Origin: Vibrio sagamiensis NBRC 104589
GTDB lineage: Bacteria; Pseudomonadota; Gammaproteobacteria; Enterobacterales; Vibrionaceae
Assembly: GCF_007990935.1 (NCBI RefSeq)
Contig: NZ_BJXJ01000009.1
Location: 62,001-126,000 of the forward strand
Reading direction: 5' to 3'
Length of the DNA stretch: 64,000 nucleotides
Shown here: in pieces, positions 63,500 through 64,000 of the stretch
Layout of the letters: every line of letters starts with the position of its first letter
Numbering within the stretch: position 1 is the stretch's first letter
Position numbers and translations under genes: made by a program
The notes under the pieces: generated by a model
The model's input: the letters and a program-made list of their open reading frames with translations, nothing else
What the model was told of the DNA's origin: nothing
Database searches by the model: none

Positions 63500-64000
63500 T
63501 AATTTATCGCTACGCTGCCACCTTTTATGGCGACTTTATCACTGCCTTCAATCGTAATTGAAGAGCCTGACAATTTAATTGATCCATCACTGGTCATCAC
63601 CAGAGATGAGCCTCCTGTTTTTAATACAATTTTATCGCCACTAATGATTTGTGTTGCGCCATCGGCTTTATAAGAGGTATTACCTTTTACAGATACCGTC
63701 AAATTACCACCAACTGTTTGGTTATCATCAGAGCCAACATCTGAATTCTTTGAAGCACCAACGGTTAAGTTGCTATTTTGGCCGATATCAAGATCATCAT
63801 TTTTACCAATCTTTGTAGTACGGTTGTCGCCAATTTCTAAATCAGAGTTATTTTTAACAAAGTGTTTCTCATTGGCGTTGTAAGTTACCGTAACATCTTG
63901 TTCCACTGTTTCGGTAAAGGTGCTATTAACTTGCGTAGTTTTATGACCGTCGATCATTTCTTTATGATCGCCATAAACATCGTTAGTTTGGTTGCGTGCA
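63499..64000 (-). CDS. vgrG: VgrG spike protein, C-terminal part (cut by right edge)
   Basis: The frame is open from the right edge to a stop at 63499, about 167 codons. It contains the VgrG beta-helix: ARNQTNDVYGDHKEMIDGHK, then repeating NxTxxVGxxxxxxVG units such as IGDNRTTKIGKNDDLDIGQN and VGSDDNQTVGGNLTVSVKGN. It ends SGSSITIEGSDKVAIKGGSVAIN-like, where PAAR proteins normally cap the spike. No C-terminal effector extension is present, so this is a non-specialised VgrG. The N-terminal gp27/gp5 part lies beyond the window. Confidence 0.93.
   Translation of the reverse strand, partial: ARNQTNDVYGDHKEMIDGHKTTQVNSTFTETVEQDVTVTYNANEKHFVKNNSDLEIGDNRTTKIGKNDDLDIGQNSNLTVGASKNSDVGSDDNQTVGGNLTVSVKGNTSYKADGATQIISGDKIVLKTGGSSLVMTSDGSIKLSGSSITIEGSDKVAIKGGSVAIN

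Noticed and set aside
1..64000. CRISPR array to go with the CARF nuclease
   Set aside because: No set of regularly spaced direct repeats and no cas-like protein was found on either strand.

Overview
The window looks like chromosomal DNA from a marine gammaproteobacterium, most probably a Vibrio. The reasons are gene content (RNase II beside DeaD, a DUF1887 protein of the V. cholerae VC1899 type, a Vibrio-style T6SS cluster), moderate AT richness, and a TACCCAAG/CTTGGGTA palindrome that recurs at operon ends. The ackA copy has no pta neighbour, so it may be a secondary copy on the smaller chromosome; that is inference only. I saw no rRNA, tRNA, CRISPR array, complete insertion sequence or prophage.

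1-9.9 kb: branched-chain amino-acid catabolism. A leftward operon (thiolase, mmsA, acyl-CoA dehydrogenase, enoyl-CoA hydratase, running off the left edge) fits valine/isoleucine breakdown. A rightward operon (liuR, liuA, liuB, liuC, liuE) fits leucine breakdown. Two LiuR-type palindromes lie in the divergent gap between them. The biotin-carboxylase subunit gene liuD, normally between liuC and liuE, is absent. 10.1-14.8 kb: a cbb3-type terminal oxidase operon in which the CcoP subunit is fused to an alcohol/gluconate-dehydrogenase-type triheme cytochrome, giving one five-heme protein.

15-27 kb: mixed core genes: an IgaA-like membrane protein, ackA, deaD, rnb, a broken AraC-family regulator gene, a DUF3024 protein, an orphan PstS-like protein and a MaoC/NodN-type hydratase. 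Several have clear hairpin terminators.

27.5-38.7 kb: a Ter (tellurite/stress response) module. Four enzyme genes (PRTase-TRSP, HAD phosphatase, StiP-type PRTase-PELOTA, HpcH/citrate-lyase-like) match the predicted nucleoside-like-metabolite pathway of Ter systems. They are followed by a TelA-like partner, TelA and two TerD proteins. Beside it lie a DUF898 membrane protein, a CARF-nuclease (DUF1887, Card1/Can2-like, intact D-ExK site) with no CRISPR genes in view, and a CaCA-type cation antiporter. This combination is the strongest candidate here for an undescribed stress or defence system.

39.5-64 kb: a type VI secretion cluster in three blocks: leftward tssL-tssK-tssJ-FHA-OMP; rightward vasL-tssM-Lrp regulator; leftward tssG-F-E-C-B-A, a Ser/Thr kinase, then an accessory block (ketosynthase-like protein, DUF2169, a helical-repeat protein, DUF6484) and the C-terminal end of vgrG. 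Hcp, ClpV, PAAR and effectors are not in view and probably lie beyond the right edge.
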